Below are positions 45,752-57,276 of a DNA stretch of 64,000 nucleotides, one piece after another. Source of the DNA: Eustoma russellianum. Lineage: Eukaryota; Streptophyta; Magnoliopsida; Gentianales; Gentianaceae. The notes under the pieces are model-generated. The model was not told the DNA's origin and did no database searches. It worked only from the letters and a program-made list of their open reading frames with translations. The position numbers and the translations under genes were made by a program. Numbering within the stretch: the first letter of the stretch is position 1; the number at the start of each line of letters is the position of its first letter. Location: NCBI GenBank assembly GCA_036186865.1, contig AP025062.1, positions 27,084,147 to 27,148,146 of the forward strand. The letters are read 5' to 3'.

Positions 45752-46395
45752 GAGGAGGCTTGGATGGAGCAAATACACACTTTCAACATCATCTAGCTTC
45801 ATTTTCCATTGTTGTATATTTCTCTCATACTTGTAAATTTGTTTAAAGCTTGTCTAGCTTTTCTTTGATCTTCATTATTGTATATTGAGAGAAAGAGAGT
45901 CAAGCACAAGAGGAACCATAAATATTTGATCTCTTGCTTGTGCTTAGACTTGTGAGAAAGTGTGAACCTTACCATATTTCTTCAACCCACTGTGAGAAGT
46001 TCTTGAGAGAACTTTTGTTGAAGTTGTGAGGAAGCAAGAAGTTGTTCTTGCTAAGAGCTGTAGTTGCTGTAGTTGCACAAGTGAGTTTTGTGCAAGAAGT
46101 TGCTGTTGTTGTGGCTTGCACTAAAGTATTAGTGTAAGTGTTGCTGTGGTTGTTCTTATTGTTCATAATAAGAAGAGTAGTTGTTGAAAATCCACTTTGG
46201 AAACAAAGTGGTAGTGGAGTAGAATCATTTACGATTCGAACCACTCTATATCCAGTGTACTCATTCACTACTTTTCATCTCCCATTCTTGCTCTGATTTT
46301 GAATATCTTTTTGAGTTGAGCAAACGAGAAAATTCCGTAAAATCAGCCAAACACTCTATTCACCCCCCTCTAGAGTGTATTTCGGACCTAACAAT

Positions 46396-46408
46396 TGGTA
46401 TAAGAGCC
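46396..46408 (+). other. primer-binding site of the nested Sirevirus
   Basis: TGGTATAAGAGCC two bases after the LTR: the initiator tRNA-Met PBS with C changed to A. Confidence 0.88.
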
Positions 46409-46456
46409 TAACCTTGATTGCTTGGCCTATCTTTGCAAGTAGCAAGGTTAAAGATC

Positions 46457-48185
46457 ATGGCAATGACAACCTCAACCTCAGCCTCAACCTCTTCATCTCC
46501 TAAGCCTACTGCACTATTTTCCGGATCAAACACTAAAGTACCTATGTTTGATGCCCAAAATTATTCCTTGTGGAAATTTCGAATGATCAATCACTTGAAA
46601 GGCTGTAGATTTGATATATGGAGAGCTGTTGTCAAAGGAATTGAAGTTCCTATGATTAACAACTCAAAAGGAGAATCAATATTCAAAGATGAGGATGACT
46701 ACACCGATGAAGAAAAGATAAGATTTGCTATTAATGGCAAAGCATTTGATATTCTCTCAAGTGCTCTCACCACCACCGAGCTTATAAGATTTCAAGGTCT
46801 TGAAACAGCCCATGAGGCATGGAAGAGGCTTGAAATGATACATGAAGGAACTGAGCAAGTAAGAATGGCCAAACGACTTATGCTCATGAAGGAGTATGAG
46901 ATGTTCGGAATGAAAAGCGGTGAAAAGATTGAGGAGACAATCGATCGATTCACACGAATAGTGAATCAACTCTCCATGGTGGACAAGAAAATCTCAAATG
47001 AAGACCTTGTCTCAAAACTCCTCAACTCTTTGCCAAGAGAATGGACACCCAAAGTCACCGCCATTACCGAATCAAAGAATCTCAAGACTCTTACCCTTGA
47101 TGAGCTATCCGGTAATCTTCTTACTCATGAAATCCTTATTGATGAATAAAATAGGATGAATCCTATCAAAGCCACACAAACATCACACAAAGGATTGGTG
47201 GTAGAGTCCGATGAATCGGATGAGGAAGTTGCCCTTCTAGTAAGAAAATTTAGAAGAATGGCAACTAGAAACAAAGCTCAAGCAAGAAAGTTTTTTAAGA
47301 GACCATCTAAAGAAAAGGAAGCAAGTGAAAATTGCTATAGATGTGGTCGACCCGGTCACTTCATTGCCAATTGCCACGTAAAAGAGCCGCAAAAGCAAGA
47401 GAAGAAGGTCTTTCCTCAAAAGAAGAAAGCCCTCAATGCGGAGGTAACCACGTGGGATGAACTTCTTTCGGAATCGGAAGGAGAAGAGAGTGAAGATCAA
47501 GGTGTTGGACTTGTTGCAATAGTTGACAATCCAAAGATTCAACATACTTGTCTCATGGCAATTGAAGATGATCTTGAGGTAAATTCTAATCCTTCAAATT
47601 TTCATGATGAAATAGGAGATTTGCAAGATGACTTTGAAAAATTAAATTTAAAATATAAGCATTTGAAGAAAGAGTTCAAGAAATGCATCTTAGAAAATAA
47701 GAGCTTGCATGACAAGAACATTTTAATGTTTCAAGAGCATGACATCATACTCACCATGCATAAAACCGTAGCTCTTGAAAATGTAGAAATTAGAAAAGAA
47801 TGTGAGAAACTAAAGATAGACTTGCAAAGACTAACAAATGGCAAAAACAATTTAGACATACTACTTGGAAATCAAAGAATTGGAAATGATAAATCCGGTT
47901 TAGGATTTAATTCATCATCTTCTAAGAAGAAGGCAAATAATAGAAAAACACAACGAAATTCATCACCTTCTAAATCAAAGCATGTACCCACTTGTTTTCA
48001 TTGCAATAAACTAGGACATGTGAAGAAAGCATGTAAAGCTAGATTTGGAAGCACATATATTTGGAAGCCTAAGGGTCGACAAACTAACCTTAAAGGACCC
48101 AACCATCAAAGGGTACCAATGCATATATCTTTTGGTTTTATAGGCTCTCAAGATAAATGGAGTAGCCAAAGAAGAAGGAATCAAA
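46457..48185 (+). pseudogene. gag: Sirevirus gag, one nonsense codon
   Basis: ATG at 46457 (the open frame extends to 46418, but MAMTTSTS is the likely start, 64 nt after the LTR). It contains VPMFDAQNYSLWKFRM and the capsid-like region with AHEAWKRLEMIHEG and LPREWTPKVTAITE. TAA at 47147-47149 breaks the same frame, which goes on with two zinc knuckles (CYRCGRPGHFIANC and CFHCNKLGHVKKAC) flanking an acidic, coiled-coil-like part. It forms the particle and binds RNA. The frame changes by one base before the protease near 48150. Confidence 0.9.
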
Positions 48186-49751
48186 TGGCTTATGGACAGC
48201 GGATGTTCAACGCACATGACTGGAGACAAAACGTTGTTCACCAAGCTCAAGCTCCAAGATGGTGGAATGGTGCATTTTGGCAATCGGAAAGCCAAAATCC
48301 TTGGACATGGAGAAATTGGTAAATCTTCTTTTACTATTAATAATGTATTATATGTAGAAGGGCTTAAGTATAATTTGATAAGTGTTAGCCAACTATGTGA
48401 TGCTAATTTTCAAATTGAATTTGTGAAAAGAAAATGTGTTGTGAAAAAGAACGATAAGATTGTTTTTGAGGCTATACATACAAATGATGTTTACAAATTT
48501 AGCACACATGATTTGATATCACAAAATGTTTCTTGCCTAGTTGCTAAAAACGATTTGACTCAACTATGGCATAGACGACTTGGACACATTAGTTTTAAGA
48601 ATTTCAAAGAGATTTGCAAAAATGAAAAAATCCAAGGTCTTCCAAAATTAAATTTCGAAAACCATGGCTTATGTGACACCTGTCAAAAGGCAAAACTTGT
48701 TAAAACAAGTTTCAAGCCCAAAAGTGAAATCTCCACCACCAAACCTCTACAATTGCTTCATATGGATTTGTATGGGGATATTGGTACGGCAAGTCTAAGT
48801 GGAAAACATTACACCTTTGTGGTGGTAGATGACTTATCTAGGTACACTTGGGTAATGTTCTTAGCTAAAAAGAATGATGCATGCCAAGAATTTATAAAGC
48901 TTTGTAAGAGATTAGAAAATCAAAGAGAGGACACAATTAAGGAAATTAGAAGTGATACAGGTGGTGAGTTTGATGGAGAATTTCAAGAATTTTGTGCATC
49001 CAAGGGGTATGGACACAATTTCTCAGCTCCAAGAATTCCTCAACAAAATGGTGTTGCGGAAAGGAAGAATAGAACACTTCAAGAAATGAGTAGAGCCATG
49101 CTAAACGAATTTGAGTTACCCAAATATTTTTGGGCCGAAACGGTAAATACCAATTGTCATGTGATAAATAGAGTTTATTTGAGACCATTTCTCAAAAAGA
49201 CTCCTTATGAGCTTTGGAAAGGTAGAGTACCAAATATTGGTTATTTCAAGGTTCTTGGTTGTAAGTGCTTTAAACTTAACACCAAAGATAATTTGGATAA
49301 ACTCGACTTCAAAGCGGATGAAGGAATCTTTATGGGTTATGCTCAAAATAGCAAGGCATTTAGAGTATATAATAAAAGAAGCATGAAAGTTGAAGAATCA
49401 ATTCATGTCAAATTTAGTGAACTCAATGATGACAAATCAAACATTAATGATGACGATGATGATGATGAAATAATTGAAGTAAGCCATATAGAGAAATTTG
49501 AGAATCCAAAAGGTAGTATTGTTATTGACCTTAAGATTGAACCTCTTGAACCTAAGGTTGAAAATGAAGAAGTAGGAGGAGATACCTCAAATTTACCGGA
49601 TTCATATAAGTATAAGAAAGATCACCCTAAAGAGTTGATATTGGGTGAAACTAGCCAAGGCATAATGACTAGGAGAAAATTCAATGAAAATGCCTTCATT
49701 TCACAAGTTGAGCCTAAAAACATAAAGGAGGCAATAAATGATGAAGATTAG
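48120..49751 (+). pseudogene. Sirevirus protease and integrase
   Basis: In the pol frame WLMDSGCSTHMTGD holds the protease active site. Integrase follows with LWHRRLGHIS and CDTCQKAK (zinc site), then the D, D, E motifs in HMDLYGD, RSDTGGEF and NGVAERKNRTL. A variable acidic linker (a run of seven Asp) precedes TAG at 49749-49751, which is in frame with RT; TGG to TAG fits the conserved W expected there. Confidence 0.93.
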
Positions 49752-51506
49752 GTATTGGCTATGCAAGAAGAATTAAATCAATTTGAAAGAAGTGATGTTT
49801 GGGAATTAGTTGCTAAACCTAGTGATCATCCTGTAATTGACACTAAATGGGTATTTAGAAATAAAATGGATGATAAAGGAAACATCACTAGAAACAAAGC
49901 TAGATTAGTAGCCCAAGGCTATAGGCAAGAGGAAGACATAGACTATGATGAAACTTTTGCCCCTGTAGCTAGGTTAGAAGCTGTTAGGATGCTATTAGCA
50001 TATGCATACTATAAGGATTTCAAACTATATCAAATGGATGTGAAATCCGCATTCTTGAATGGAATAATTCAAGAAGAGGTCTATGTAGCTCAACCACCGG
50101 GGTTTGAAAATCATGATTATTCAAATCATGTTTTTAAACTCAAAAAGGCCCTTTATGGACTTAAACAAGCTCCTAGGGCTTGGTATGATAGGTTAAGTAA
50201 CTTCCTACTTGAGAACGAGTTTTCAAGAGGAAAAGTCGACACTACTCTTTTTATTAAAGAACAAGGAAACCATCCATTGCTTGTTCAAATTTATGTGGAT
50301 GATATTATATTTGGTGCTACTAACGATTCTCTTTGTGATCATTTTGCAAAATTGATGGAAGGAGAATTTGAAATGAGCATGATGGGTGAACTCAACTACT
50401 TCATTGGTCTACAAATCAAGCAAACTCAAGATGGAGTGTACATATCTCAAACAAAGTACACAAAGGATTTGCTCAAGAAGTACAAATTCGAGGATGGAAG
50501 AAGTGTGAGCACTCCGATGAGCACAAGTACAAAGCTTGACAAAGACGAAAAAGGAAAGCCGATTGAGGTAACCAAATATAGGGGTATGATTGGTAGTTTA
50601 CTTTATTTAACCGCTAGTAGACCGGATATTTTGCATGTTGTGTGCTTATGTGCTAGATTTCAAAGTATGCCTAAGGAATCACATTTAGTTGCTGTTAAAC
50701 GTATCTTTACATATTTAAAAGCAACCTTGAACTTTGGGTTGTTTTATCCCAAGAATGGTTGTTTTGATCTAAGAGGGTATAGTGACTCCGACTATGCCAG
50801 AAATCTTGTTGATAGGAAAAGCACATCCGGGACATGTCAATTCCTTGGAGATTGCTTAGTTTCTTGGTTTTCCAAGAAACAAAATAGTGTGTCACTTTCA
50901 ACGGCGGAATCCGAATATATATCGGCCGCTTCATGTTGTGCACAACTACTTTGGATGACAAACACATTGAATGATTACAATGTTAAGTTTGATAAAGTTC
51001 CCATCCTATGTGATAATACCTCAGCCATAAGCATAGCACAAAACCCGGTTTATCATAGTAGAACAAAACACATTGAAGTGAGGCATCACTTCATAAGAGA
51101 TTGCATTCAAAAAGGATTGGTATGCATTGAGTTCGTTCCAACAAATGACCAACTGGCGGATATCTTTACCAAATCCCTTCCCATTGAGACATTCGAATCA
51201 ATTAGAGCAAGATTAGGAATGATTAACCAAGGTTTAAAGGTCAAAAATGCAGATCCTTGCATACATAGATCGATCTATGTGACAGTCAAAGAATCTGCTG
51301 CAAAAACAGACATCGATCGATCTATGTCTAGGACATCGATCGATCGAAGTCCCAGACATCGATCGATCGATGTCACACGGACAGGCCATCAAAATCTGCA
51401 ATTTTCTCTTTCCTCTTCACTTTCTCTCTTCTCCAAAACGAAATCCCTAAACTCTCTCTGCAAAACCGAAGAACTTTGTTCCAAATACACCAAATTTCTC
51501 TGCTAA
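49752..51506 (+). pseudogene. Sirevirus reverse transcriptase and RNase H, with palindrome-containing tail
   Basis: Continues pol in frame after the TAG. RT motifs KWVFRNK, ETFAPVARLEA, MDVKSAFLNG and the catalytic YVDDIIFG are intact. RNase H has SDSDYA, LSTAESEY, LCDNTSA and the terminal LADIFTKSLP, ending near 51235. The frame then stays open for about 90 codons, partly across four palindromes, giving a repeated IDRS peptide that has no counterpart in Copia RNase H. The RT-RNase H part looks functional in sequence, but it is cut off from gag-protease-integrase by the TAG. Confidence 0.93.
51263..51374. repeat. four palindromes in the pol-to-env-like junction
   Basis: ACATAGATCGATCTATGT (51263-51280), then three GACATCGATCGATCGATGTC-type sites at 51309-51328, 51332-51351 and 51355-51374. 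Same motif as in the LTRs, here inside an open frame. Confidence 0.95.
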
Positions 51507-51596
51507 ACTCAGAATTCTTGCGAAAAAACTCCATCTTTGATACAAATACAACCGTATTCTTCAAATCCATCTCCGAAATCCGAACCCTAACATCAA

Positions 51597-53034
51597 ATGG
51601 CTTCAAAATCAAAACCATCTTCCAAAAGAGCAAGAACTTCACAAGAAGGTGAAGGTGAGGCACAACAATCACACCCTCAAGTTCCGACGGGGTCTAGAAC
51701 ACAAGGTGTGAGGAAGAAATCAACTGCATCTCAGAACACTGAGTTGAAGGAAACAAGGGAAAAGCTCACTCTCAACAACTTTCCATGGCTAAAGTCTTCA
51801 GATTACAAGGATGCTCTGAAAGAGCCAACAGGGATAGGTAAATTTGGCTACATCACTCTTAAAGCTCAAACATTATTTCATGAATGGGAACGCAAGAAAA
51901 GATCCACCATTCCACTTAAACTGCTCAAAATTGAAGACATTTTGAGAAATGAAGAGTTGAAACCAATCATTGATCGGTTTAATCATAAAAAATGGATACA
52001 TATTTGGGATGTCGATCAAATGACAAATATGTCTACTCGATATACTAGGATGTTTTATGCTAATATGTGGGTAGAATACCAACATGGTGTGCCTTATGCC
52101 TTACATACATTGATAGATGGACAGTTGTTGATGTTTAGTTCTAAGACTATCAATGATTTGCTTGACTTTCCTGCTGAGGGTTGGGAAGACTTTGATCCAT
52201 GGAAGTGAGATTCCTACAAGTATCAAAAATCTGAAAATGAAGTTAAATATTTTCTTGGATTTCACCCCACCAAAAATACAAATGACATGCCTTTGGTGTA
52301 TAGAGTTTTACTTGCCATTGTCACTTTTTGTGTCAATGGAAAATCAGCTAAACTTCCGAGCAACTTGGATTTTTATATAGCTTATCGGCTTGCAAATAAA
52401 GAAGCTATGAATATTGGGGAGATTGTATTTGCAAATATGCTGGAAGCCATAACAAAGCAATCCAAGGCTCTTCCCTATAGCAATCTCATCTATAGATTGC
52501 TCAAAAAGGCTAATGTATTATTGGATGAAGACTATACTGAACAGATTACCAATAAGGATTATTACACCAAAGCTAACATCCAACAAATACATAAGTCTCG
52601 AAAGGAGGCTCAAAAACGTGGAGGACAACAAGAACAAGAAGAGGAAGAGCCGGAAGATCCCATCCCTCCACCGTCTCCTACCGAACCTCCCATGGCACCC
52701 TCCTCTCATCCATCACCACAACCACCCCAAAACAAGCCTCCACATCCCAAAAGGGCAAAGGAAAAGCCCCAATGACGGAAGGGAGTGGTTCAGATGAAGA
52801 GTTCGATGCGGAGGCCGAAATTGAAGACATTCGTGATACACTTGGTCAATGGGGAGAAGATTTAACTAAGGAAGCAGTCCGTATTGATGACTTGGAAAAG
52901 GACAACGTAAATCTCACAAAAGGGTCAAAAATTTAGAAACGGAGCTCACTATACAAAAGACCAAGTACCAAAAATTGAAGACAAAGCTTAAAGCGGCACT
53001 CTCCGGATTATGTTTCTCTTCTGATGAAGAGTAG
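51597..53034 (+). pseudogene. env-like / putative plant transposon protein ORF of the Sirevirus, broken
   Basis: ATG at 51597 follows pol. The N-terminus is basic and Ser-rich (SKPSSKRARTS). A central region has FYANMWVEYQHGVPYALHTL and LLDFPAEGWEDF, then DFYIAYRLANKEAMNIGEIV, which resembles the domain annotated in plants as putative plant transposon protein. A Pro-rich stretch and a C-terminal acidic coiled coil follow, as in Sirevirus env-like ORFs. TGA at 52206-52208 breaks one frame; frame changes near 52750 and 52925 lead into the final part ending at TAG 53032-53034. No signal peptide or convincing membrane segment is visible, so an envelope role is doubtful. About 480 codons in all. 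Confidence 0.75.
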
Positions 53035-53161
53035 TTATCCCCATTCCTTTGTAGCTATGGAGTAGTTTTACAAGTTTGAGTTTACCTATGTATCTCAGAA
53101 ATTGGTATATTCCTAATGATATTTATCCTTCATTTTAATATCTCTTATGTTTTGATGCTTT

Positions 53162-53178
53162 CAAAAAGGGGGAGAAAT
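53162..53178 (+). other. upstream extra polypurine tract
   Basis: CAAAAAGGGGGAGAAAT, about 550 bp before the 3' LTR. It is closer to the Sirevirus consensus tract than the one at the LTR itself. Confidence 0.6.
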
Positions 53179-53183
53179 ATTTG

Positions 53184-53480
53184 GTTGTTGGCATGATTGT
53201 TTGGGCATTGGATTTGGCATGATTGTTTGGGCATTGGATTTACCATGCTTGGAATTGTTGGTTAGACATTGCTTGGTATAGTTTTGGCATGTTCTTAGTA
53301 TGACACCATGCTTGGAATTGTTGGTTAGACATTTCTTGGTATATTTTTGACATGACACCATGCTTGGAATTGTTGGATAGACATTACTTGGTATAGTTTT
53401 GACATATTCTTAGTATGACTTGATATGATTTTTTTGGTATAGTTTTGGCATGGCATGGTTTGGCATATTAAATTAGCTAT
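53184..53480 (+). repeat. irregular minisatellite (TTGGCATGATTG / TGCTTGGAATTGTTGG words)
   Basis: Several imperfect units built from GCATGATTGTTTGGGCATTG and ACACCATGCTTGGAATTG followed by TAGACATT and TTGGTATA words. Non-coding, between the env-like ORF and the 3' LTR. Confidence 0.85.
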
Positions 53481-53710
53481 ATTGTCTTAAGTTGGTAGTA
53501 TGCATAACATGTTAGCTTTGAGAAGTTGGATGTGTCATGACATAGCATGAAGTCTCTTGGCATGATATCTTACATATTGAAATGATGAAAATGTGAAACT
53601 TGATGCATAGGTTGACGGGGAGCATGAACTAAGGGAGAGTTGTAAAATATCAAGTATAGTTGAAAATGTATCATGTAAAAACATCTTTTGAATCATGGTT
53701 TTGAAATCAT

Positions 53711-53725
53711 CAAAAAGGAAGAGAT
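53711..53725 (+). other. polypurine tract at the Sirevirus 3' LTR
   Basis: CAAAAAGGAAGAGAT directly precedes the LTR start at 53726. Confidence 0.8.
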
Positions 53726-55043
53726 TGTTAAGTTGTAAAAACGTTTTGATGATAAAAAGATGTTTTAAATAAGTTAAATTTATGTTTGATATTTGATGCA
53801 AGATGGGTAAATCACACTATGGCTGAGATTGGAACTCACTGGTTGACATCGATCTCTCAAGCTGGAGACATGATCGATCGATGTCACTTCAGCCCCTGAC
53901 ATCGATCGATCGATGTCAATCAGAGAGCATCGATCTCTCAGCCAAAGGACTTCGATCGATCGATGTTGATTCAGAGAACATCGATCTCTAAACCAAGTGA
54001 CATCGATCGATCGATGTCACTTCAGCCCCTGACATCGATCGATCGATGTCAGGCAGTTTCAAAAACTGCAATCTTCTGAGGACATCGATCTCTCCCTTCC
54101 AGGGACTTCGATCGATCGATGTCCCCAGAGTTCAAATTTTCTGAACGCTGGAACAAAATCCAAGGGAGATTTATGATGTTTTCTCTTTCCAATCTTGCTC
54201 AAAATTCTTGTGGACTTTAACCCAACCTATTACATGCTTCCTTGACTATTGTATACATGTCTAAGATTCTCTAGGGTGGCTATCCAAGATCAAATCACTT
54301 CATAGGGTGGCTAGAGACTATTTGGGCATTATCTTGACATTTTTGAAGATGAAGACTTGGTGGAGAGCCTCAAAAATGTGGTGAACTTCATCTATAAATA
54401 GATGAGGCTTGGATGGAGCAAATACACACTTTCAACGTGATCTAGCTTCATTTTCTATTGTTGTATATTTCTCTCATACTTGTAAATTTGTTTAAAGCTT
54501 GTCTAGCTTTTCTTTGATCTTCATTATTGTATATTGAGAGAAAGAGAGTCAAGCACAAGAGGAACCATAAATATTTGATCTCTTGCTTGTGCTTAGACTT
54601 GTGAGAAAGTGTGAACCTTACCATATTTCTTCAACCCACTGTGAGAAGTTCTTGAGAGAACTTTTGTTGAAGTTGTGAGGAAGCAAGAAGTTGTTCTTGC
54701 TAAGAGCTGTAGTTGCTGTAGTTGCACAAGTGAGTTTTGTGCAAGAAGTTGCTGTTGTTGTGGCTTGCACTAAAGTATTAGTGTAAGTGTTGCTGTGGTT
54801 GTTCTTATTGTTCATAATAAGAAAAGTAGTTGTTGAAAATCCACTTTGGAAACAAAGTGGTAGTGGAGTAGAATCATTTACGATTCGAACCACTCTATAT
54901 CCGGTGTACTCATTCACTACTTTTCATCTCCCATTCTTGCTCTGATTTTGAATATCTTTTTTAGTTGAGCAAACGAGAAAATTCCGTAAAATCAGCCAAA
55001 CACTCTATTCACCCCCTCTCTAGAGTGTATTTCGGACCTAACA
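53726..55043 (+). repeat. 3' LTR of the nested Sirevirus
   Basis: Partner of 45075-46393. The first palindrome has lost two bases relative to the 5' LTR copy. Confidence 0.96.
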
Positions 55044-55048
55044 AATCT

Positions 55049-55270
55049 GAGTACTTTATAGATAATCTGCTGAAGATGCAAGGCTCTGTTCTTGAGATGG
55101 GACAAACTTGTGCCATTGAAGCTTGCTGCGAAGTCTATCCAGCCTTGGATAAGGATCATCCTCAACTTGCTGATCTTTACAACCCCGAGGCTGAAGCCAT
55201 ATTTGACAAACAACTTGAGCAATTCAAAGAGGGGGTTGATCTCAGAGAGGATGATGAGGAGGAGGAGTAG
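55049..55270 (+). pseudogene. antisense ORF of the Tat element, end of exon 4
   Basis: After the second AATCT copy the frame resumes exactly where 45074 left off and reads YFIDNLLKMQGS, then DKDHPQLADLYNPEAE and an acidic end (REDDEEEE), stopping at TAG 55268-55270. The reading frame crosses the insertion point cleanly, so the Sirevirus inserted into an already existing exon. Confidence 0.85.
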
Positions 55271-56000
55271 AATATGATTTTTCTCTTTTTGTAAATTTGT
55301 AGTTGTAATAGATAAATTCTTCAATGAAAATTCCATTTTTCTCCAACTTGTGCTCTTCTGCTTGTGAAGCTTTACTTGCTTTATTTTCATAATTTTTTGC
55401 AAGTATTTGTCTTCTGCTTGTGACTTTAGCTCTGCTAAAGTTAGCATTATCCTTTATAGCGTTTGACCTCGGCTCTGCCAAAGGTCTTTGTATTGTCCTC
55501 TGTTAAAGTATTGGACTTCGGCTTTGATCCTTAGCTCTGCTAAAGATTCCATTATTGCCTTTTTATCTCATTCTTGATGAATTTTTCCATAAGTGTTGAA
55601 CTTCAGCCTTGACATTTGACTCTGTTAAAAATATTATGCTGCTTGACTGAACTGCAGCTCTGCCGATCTGTAACTTCGCAATTGAGATAAATTTCAGATA
55701 AAGTAAACCTGTTACTTGATCTATTTAGGCAAAATGAAGGAATCACATGTTTGCTCTGCCATAAAACACTGTTTTATTCAATCTTCAGCACTGCTGACAA
55801 TTACATAAATGATTCACATTTCTTTCTAGCACTGCTAGTAGGTAATAACTGTGAATCCTGTCACAAAAATTTATCCCTCTATGGGCATTTGCCTCAGGCC
55901 TGTTGAGGTCTTGTTGAGTCGAGTCCTGCTCGGCCATCTCAGTCCTGCTGAGGTAAAGAATTCATTGGGAAACCTGTTTCACTGTGTTGAGTCCTGCTCA
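55271..56000. other. intergenic zone between the convergent antisense ORF and pol
   Basis: Non-coding. At 55430-55680 there are about five loose repeats of an AGCTCTGCTAAAG word. At 55892-55908, 55938-55952 and 56006-56020 there are three short inverted repeats such as CTCAGTCCTGCTGAG. These could form hairpins where the two transcripts end. Confidence 0.6.
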
Positions 56001-57276
56001 ACCAGCTCAGACCTGCTGAGGTGAAATACATCACTGATGTAGAAGTCTCAAGTGAGCAGAATGCCAAGTCCTTGGTAAATTTTTGTCTTCCAAGGTTTGT
56101 ATCTTGTAAGCTCAATTTGAACGCACCTCCATTATCCGATAAGGACCTTCTCACTTAGGATTAAATGTCCCGGTTGGTGCTGCAAGACTTGCTTCATTAT
56201 TGCGCAGTACCAAATCTCCTATTTGATAAGATCTTGGTCGCACCCGAGAGTTATAGTACTGAGCAATTAAATTTTTGTATTGAGCCATGCGGACATGAGC
56301 CTGCTCCCTTTTTTCCTCCAGTTCATCCAAATTCAGCCGCAACTCTTGGTTGTTGGTTTCAGCAGAATAGTGATCTGTTCGAGTAGAGCTGGAACCAATT
56401 TCGGCTGGGATGACTGCCTCAGTGCCATATACTAAAGAAAATGGTGTTTCCTTAGTGGAGGTTGAAGGAGTAGTTCGATATGCTCATAATACGCTTGGGA
56501 GCTCCTCCACCCAACTTGCTCCAATCTTGTATAGACGTTTTCCCAAACCATCCTTGATTGTTCTGTTTGCCAATTAAACTTGTCCATTAGCTTGAGGGTA
56601 TGCTACCGAAGTGAATCGCTGTTCAATTTTGAGCTCGGCACACCAAGTCTTAACAAGGTCATCAGCAAATTGCTTCCCATTGTCTGATATAAGAACTTGT
56701 GGAAGGCCGAAGCGACATATGATGTTTTTCCACAAGAACTTCTTAATTTGATTTCCCGTTATTGTAGTTAAAGGATCTGCTTCCACCATTTGGTGAAGTA
56801 ATCAATGGCAACAACCAAGAATCTGATTGATCCTAGAGCTTGGGGCAGAGGTCCAACAAGATCTATTCCCCACTATACAAATGGCCAGGGACTTGCAATA
56901 GAAGTGAGTTCTTGGCTTGATAGATGTGACATTGGAGCACTGACTTGACATGCTTGGCACTTCTTAACTAATTCCTCTGCATCATGACGCAGAGTAGGCC
57001 AGTAATATCCAGGTAGCACTTTCTTGCCAACGAACGCGCACCAGAATGATTTCCACAGGTCCCTTGGTGCATCTTCCGAAGGATGTAATCTCCTTCGTCT
57101 TCATTTATGCACTTCAACCAAGGCTGTGAAAATGAATTTTTATAAAGGTGGTCGTTAAAGAGAGCATACCTTGCCGCCTTCAATCGAAGACGCCGAGCTG
57201 CACTTTTATCCTCGGGCTAAATTCCATGCTGCAAGAAGTTAACAATTTCATCCATCCAAGTGTTACGGTAATCAAC
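56001..57276 (-). pseudogene. Tat integrase, decayed
   Basis: Minus-strand pieces in order: the zinc-binding N-terminus with HQGTCGNHSGARSLA (57183-56968), part of the catalytic core with GLPQVLISDNGKQF and TSVAYPQANGQV (56789-56574), then a C-terminal part with ARMAQYKN-like and RSYQIGDLVLR (56342-56151) and a last GGAFKL segment near 56130. Stops and frameshifts lie between the pieces, including a stop just after NGQV where the catalytic Glu is expected. Confidence 0.85.

Larger units (their letters stand above)
45075..46393 (+). repeat. 5' LTR of the nested Sirevirus
   Basis: Contains a six-palindrome cluster (45216-45473), a TATA box (45744-45751) and a GTTGCTG-rich 3' part. Partner of 53726-55043; related solo LTR at 1312-2648. 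Confidence 0.96.
45075..55043 (+). mobile_element. Sirevirus (Copia) retrotransposon with env-like ORF, nested in the Tat element
   Basis: LTRs of 1319 bp (45075-46393) and 1318 bp (53726-55043), TGTTAAG to CTAACA, are flanked by AATCT (45070-45074, 55044-55048). The element has PBS, gag with two zinc knuckles, protease, integrase, RT, RNase H, an extra ORF after pol and more than one polypurine tract, as in Sireviruses. The LTRs differ by about 20 positions (about 1.5%). A stop in gag, a frame change before protease, a stop before RT, and a stop plus frameshifts in the last ORF disable it. Confidence 0.95.

Noticed and set aside
45969..46268. 99-codon minus ORF also found at 54618-54917
   Set aside because: Thr-rich reading of the GTTGCTG-rich LTR end, present in both LTRs only.
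55242..55481. Minus ORFs at 54992-55481 next to the antisense ORF
   Set aside because: They are shadows of the coiled-coil exon and of LTR sequence; no domain.
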